A stretch of DNA of 35,065 nt from CALREA01 sp041674865 (lineage in GTDB: Bacteria > Patescibacteriota > Gracilibacteria > UBA1369 > UBA12463), in NCBI GenBank assembly GCA_041674865.1, contig JBAYUX010000008.1, positions 1-35,065 on the forward strand. Reading direction: 5' to 3'. Shown here in pieces: positions 31,169 through 35,065 of this stretch (the first letter of the stretch is position 1; the number at the start of each line of letters is the position of its first letter). The notes under the pieces were generated by a model. The model was not told where the DNA came from, did no database searches, and was given only the letters and a program-made list of their open reading frames with translations. The translations under genes were made by a program, and so were the position numbers.

Positions 31169-34100
31169 TTAATTTACCTTCTTAGGAAAAAGCCTTCTTA
31201 CACGCTGATCAGCAATCGTAAGATCCGCAATTTTCTTCTCAAGAACCGTCGCATATTGAGGAATATCAGTCTTCAATCTCGGCGGTTCTTCTTTTACATC
31301 GTAAGGGTAGCTTACAACAAAACTATTTTCAGTAGTGAGTGATGCCGCCTCTTGAGCAACAGAAGTAATGGCATGAGCAAAGGTAGCTTGAGACGTATCC
31401 GAAGGAGAAACGACAGAATCAACAATGCTCTGATATTTTTGCAAACGAGCTGCATGCCTCATGATACGAGCCATGAATGGCGCAATATAGAAGGACCAAA
31501 ACTCATCAGAATTACCGGCCTCATCCAGAACCCTGTGCGCATCAAAAAACGACTTTTCTTCACCAGGAAGAATTTGCGTAATACGACGCATAACATCATC
31601 AAGCGAAAAGCTAAGCTGAGCAGTAGGAGAGTTAATGCTCTTATCATCGATTGTATCACCAAAGAATGTAGCCGCTTCAGCGGCAGTAGAAACAGCGCTC
31701 AGCAAATTCACTAACGCGACGTCGTTGTAAAATTTATGAAGAGGACTACCGCTCTCCTTAGCAAGTTCTATAAATGTTGTAGAAGCGACGCCCGAGTAAT
31801 GCGCAGCCCATTGAAGAATGAAATATGCCGCAGTAGCCACATGGTGCTTATTAGAAAGAACAGCTCCTGGCTCATTTCGTTCAATGAGTTGAGCAACTTT
31901 CAAAATCTGCTCAGCGGCAGCGGGATCTTTTGTCGCCTGGTAATACTGAACCATCTTACAGAGCGGAGAGCTCATATTCGTTAACGTATCAGCATAGCGT
32001 TCGGTATCTCCATACTTCACACAATCACTTCGTGCATCAAAGAAAAGTTGCATCGACGATTCAAGATTACCAAGGAGCCCTTCAATACGTGCCAATGTTT
32101 TTCGTGAGCGATAAAGCTGAGTACGATCAGGAACAAATTCCGGATGTTCACGGGCAGTATTAAAGAATTTTACAAAATAATCACGTGCTGTTTCGAGATT
32201 TGATCGCAACGAATTATCTGGAAACATGGAGGCAAATTCAGATGCATCATCATCGCCATATGTTAAATCCGGATAGTATCCATCACCACCAGGGGCAAGG
32301 ACACGATTCCAACCTTCGTTGAAGGCCGTCGCAAAAATACGATTCGCCTCAACATCAACTCTCTGAAATCGTATATCATCAGCATACTGAGGATATTGAT
32401 GCAAGAAGCCATCCCGACCTGTTTGATAGAGATCGAAAAATTCTTCACACGCCTGAATATGATGTCGCATAAGATACTCTCCTCGCATATTATGGAATCG
32501 AGATTTCAAATCCATAAAGAGAACTTCTGATGAAGGAAAGGCTTCTTTTTGACCTTCTGCTAAGTAACCAACAAGACCCTTTCCCCAATCAGTAAGCTTA
32601 CCAATGCTTGTCTTGCGAACACCAGGATCAGAACTACGAAGGAAGTAAAAATCACACATCAGATCATGAAGACGATCAATGCGTTTATAGTCAGCATCAG
32701 AAAGCTTTTGATTTTCAGTCAAACCATCAATCTTGCCAGAATAGTAAAATCGAACTCGATCTCCAAGAGCCTCAACTTCACCAGCATAGGCACTTCGCTT
32801 AACTTGCATACACTGAATAAGGTCGAGTTGAAGATCGATATCCTTACTAAAATTAAGAAGCACTGGAGCAAGATCCTGCTCACTCTTCATATATTCATAA
32901 ATAGAAAGGGCCACATCGAACTGACCACGGGCATATGAATCTTTGAATGCATCAAGCATAAAAGTTTTCATCATTTCCCTCATATCGGCCTTTGCTGCCA
33001 TAGTATAGAGAGCATATGGAGAGCAGCGATCAAGAATAGCAAGAAATGCATCTCGTTGAGGGACATTGTCAGTATTTTCGAGCAAACGCGTCATCTTATC
33101 GCGAGTCATGAACATGAATCTCGCAATTTCTTTATACGCAGCAAGAGTCTCCTCATCTTGAGCAAGAGCTGGATTTCCAAGAACAGCCATCAATCGACGA
33201 TTATCGATATCACGAGCAAATCCAATAATAGAGTGATTATCACTTCCCTGAGAACTATCTATTTTCTGAAGAGTAAAAACGCCCTGTTCACGTAACTGTC
33301 CAAAAGCAACAAGCAGATCAGGCCGTTTCAAATGGAAACGGAAAAAGTTAGCAATAAATTGAAATGTGCAATCCCCCGTCTCACGAAGAAAAACAATATA
33401 TCGAAGAACTTCCTTCTGAATAGGGCTTGCAAGAAGACGATCTACGCGAGCTGAAGCCATAACATCAGCTTCACCCATCGCCGTCCAATTCATAAATCGC
33501 TCATCGTAAGTAACACCTGCAGCTTTTATAGAAAGAACACCTTCCTGAAGCATACTTTGAATCATCTCTGTAAGAAGACCTGGATTACCCTTCTCTCCAC
33601 CAGCAGCTTTCGCAAGATGCTCAAAAACAATCGCATCAATAGATGTATGAACTGGATTGACTTTCAAAAGTCCACATACAAATGAAATAAGCATTGGGGT
33701 TGGATGACCGCCTGCATCAGAAAATGGCAGAGGCTTGAGCTTAAGTTGACCAACGTTTGGAGCATTCTGAAGAATCTGCAAAAGCTCTTCATTCATCACC
33801 TGATCGCCTGTTCGAGTTAAATTCAAAAGCGCTAAATGTCCAAAATTATTATTATCACCCTGTCGTTCCTTGCTAAATGTCTGTTTCAAAAGATCACACG
33901 ACTCACTATCCGCCCACTGCATATCATCCGTAACAATCAAAAATCGATTTGTAGATCGGCGAAGACGACGAAGAGCGGTAGCAAGTATTTGAGGACCCTC
34001 TTTTGCCAAAGTTGTAGCATCCATAGATGCTATCTTCTCAAGTGCACGACATGAATCTGGCGGAGTATCAACGAAAACATCATTAGCGGCATTCAAAACT

Positions 34101-35065
34101 TGCTGAGCATACGTTCTAAAAAATGAAAGAGAATCCCCCATTCGAGTATCCTTTGCAGGAACGAAAATAACATAGGGAATGTTTTTTGGAAGTGCCGCAA
34201 GCTCCTTCTGCAAATCTTCAATCTTTCGAGCCTGAGATCTTCCTCGACCGCCCTGCCCATCTTCCTCATAAGCTTTTGCTATTCTCTGGGATTCAGCAAT
34301 AAGCTTAGGAATTTCTTCACGTCGATTATGAATCGCACGAATTGCCTTGATCATCTCTTCAGCCATTCTCGTCTTACCCATCATCGCATCACCATGAATA
34401 GTGAAGCTTGAAAATGATGGAACATCCGCGCTCATAAACTTCTTTACCCAGCCGAGCATCTCTTCCATTTCTTGATCACGACCATATTGTTTTTCGGCAC
34501 CTCCGGCACGAAGTTCATTGATCACCGACTTAAACTCACTGAGAACATGAACCCTCTTTCCTTGAACTATACCTCTCTTATTATCCTTACTTTTCTGAAC
34601 ATAAATCTCTACACGAGGATGTTGCAAAACATTGAAAAAGCCATCAGAAACAACCGTATTTCCAGGCGTACATCGCTGAAGCATATGCTGAACAATTGTC
34701 GTAAAATCGTTATCAATAGGCAGAGTGCTATCAGTAGAATACGTATCTAGATAAGCGACTGGTAATTGAATACCCTGGCGTTGAGAAATCTCGGCAAGTT
34801 CCGTTTGAGCATCGGCAAATGTAGAAGCAACACGCTCACCAGTACCATAAAAAAACCAAAGTGAATGCTTGCGCTCAATTTGAAGTCCAAGTTTCGCGAA
34901 GACTGGGATGACTTGATCTTCAGGAAGATCGGTATGAATACATCCACGAGCAGCTGAAGTTGAAGATATAACATTGCGACCCTTTGATGCCGTAGACTTA
35001 CGAGCCCAATACTCTTCATCACCAGGCGGATCAATAACTTTCATAGGATCCGTATCCATATCCGG
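31169..35065 (-). CDS. Giant signalling ATPase: cyclase-like remnant, AAA/STAND ATPase and helical repeats (5' partial)
   Basis: The frame is open to the window edge; numbering uses the ATG at 35059, which may not be the true start. Residues about 25-160 resemble the end of a class III nucleotide cyclase homology domain, but no metal-binding or transition-state residues can be recognised. Then YGRDQEME leads into a P-loop ATPase: Walker A GDAMMGKT (223-230) and Walker B LIVTDDMQWAD (374-384), as in AAA_16 / STAND regulators. A charged helical insert (about 245-292) sits between them. Residues about 450-1290 are helical and TPR-like. The order cyclase, ATPase, repeats resembles soluble adenylyl cyclase and related bacterial ATPases. 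It is cytoplasmic, without membrane helices. A role as a nucleotide-switched sensor or scaffold is inferred. Confidence 0.7.
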   Translation of the reverse strand, partial: PDMDTDPMKVIDPPGDEEYWARKSTASKGRNVISSTSAARGCIHTDLPEDQVIPVFAKLGLQIERKHSLWFFYGTGERVASTFADAQTELAEISQRQGIQLPVAYLDTYSTDSTLPIDNDFTTIVQHMLQRCTPGNTVVSDGFFNVLQHPRVEIYVQKSKDNKRGIVQGKRVHVLSEFKSVINELRAGGAEKQYGRDQEMEEMLGWVKKFMSADVPSFSSFTIHGDAMMGKTRMAEEMIKAIRAIHNRREEIPKLIAESQRIAKAYEEDGQGGRGRSQARKIEDLQKELAALPKNIPYVIFVPAKDTRMGDSLSFFRTYAQQVLNAANDVFVDTPPDSCRALEKIASMDATTLAKEGPQILATALRRLRRSTNRFLIVTDDMQWADSESCDLLKQTFSKERQGDNNNFGHLALLNLTRTGDQVMNEELLQILQNAPNVGQLKLKPLPFSDAGGHPTPMLISFVCGLLKVNPVHTSIDAIVFEHLAKAAGGEKGNPGLLTEMIQSMLQEGVLSIKAAGVTYDERFMNWTAMGEADVMASARVDRLLASPIQKEVLRYIVFLRETGDCTFQFIANFFRFHLKRPDLLVAFGQLREQGVFTLQKIDSSQGSDNHSIIGFARDIDNRRLMAVLGNPALAQDEETLAAYKEIARFMFMTRDKMTRLLENTDNVPQRDAFLAILDRCSPYALYTMAAKADMREMMKTFMLDAFKDSYARGQFDVALSIYEYMKSEQDLAPVLLNFSKDIDLQLDLIQCMQVKRSAYAGEVEALGDRVRFYYSGKIDGLTENQKLSDADYKRIDRLHDLMCDFYFLRSSDPGVRKTSIGKLTDWGKGLVGYLAEGQKEAFPSSEVLFMDLKSRFHNMRGEYLMRHHIQACEEFFDLYQTGRDGFLHQYPQYADDIRFQRVDVEANRIFATAFNEGWNRVLAPGGDGYYPDLTYGDDDASEFASMFPDNSLRSNLETARDYFVKFFNTAREHPEFVPDRTQLYRSRKTLARIEGLLGNLESSMQLFFDARSDCVKYGDTERYADTLTNMSSPLCKMVQYYQATKDPAAAEQILKVAQLIERNEPGAVLSNKHHVATAAYFILQWAAHYSGVASTTFIELAKESGSPLHKFYNDVALVNLLSAVSTAAEAATFFGDTIDDKSINSPTAQLSFSLDDVMRRITQILPGEEKSFFDAHRVLDEAGNSDEFWSFYIAPFMARIMRHAARLQKYQSIVDSVVSPSDTSQATFAHAITSVAQEAASLTTENSFVVSYPYDVKEEPPRLKTDIPQYATVLEKKIADLTIADQRVRRLFPKKVN

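Overview
The window looks like a chromosomal segment from a Candidate Phyla Radiation (Patescibacteria) bacterium, possibly of the Peregrinibacteria/Gracilibacteria side. This placement is an inference. It rests on a ribosomal protein operon without rpmD (L30), which CPR bacteria characteristically lack, on several low-similarity surface lipoproteins, and on strongly biased codon use in which CGA is the main arginine codon. One gene (22864-23721) ends in TGA, so the TGA-to-glycine code of Gracilibacteria and Absconditabacteria does not appear to apply. I read everything in the standard bacterial code.

Layout. (1) 1-4677 encodes a cell-surface block: a 5'-truncated proline-repeat/calcium-repeat protein with a C-terminal membrane anchor, a lipoprotein, and a lipoprotein fusing a MEMO-type domain to a degenerate CapA-like domain. 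A textbook intrinsic terminator lies inside the signal-peptide codons of that third gene. (2) 4678-4925 is a promoter plus structured leader. (3) 4926-21514 is a merged S10-spc-alpha-rplM/rpsI cluster in the order L3, L4, L23, L2, S19, L22, S3, L16, L29, S17, L14, L24, L5, S14, S8, L6, L18, S5, L15, secY, adk, map, infA, L36, S13, S11, S4, rpoA, L17, L13, S9. It ends at a strong terminator at 21542-21570. S10 does not precede L3 and L30 is missing. S8 carries an in-frame TAG at codon 52. A terminator-like hairpin and a promoter between map and infA split the cluster into at least two units. (4) 21617-27458 holds a small GerMN-like lipoprotein, trmD, an ATP-grasp-like orphan, a P-type Ca2+ ATPase, a YggU-family gene and rsmA. 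(5) 27506-29063 is an unrecognised three-gene unit containing a pair of diverged paralogues behind a strong promoter. (6) 29053-30706, on the minus strand, is pyrE-pyrF for the last two steps of UMP synthesis. (7) 30841-31155 encodes a tiny membrane protein with nonapeptide repeats. (8) 31169-35065, on the minus strand, encodes a very large signalling ATPase resembling the cyclase-ATPase-TPR architecture. It is cut by the window edge.

Two genome-wide habits stand out. Gene starts are not preceded by Shine-Dalgarno sequences but by G-poor, pyrimidine-rich spacers. CGA is the dominant Arg codon even in ribosomal protein genes. I found no tRNA, rRNA, CRISPR array, insertion sequence or integrase. 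No gene-free stretch exceeds 300 bases; the longest, 248 bases at 4678-4925, is annotated.
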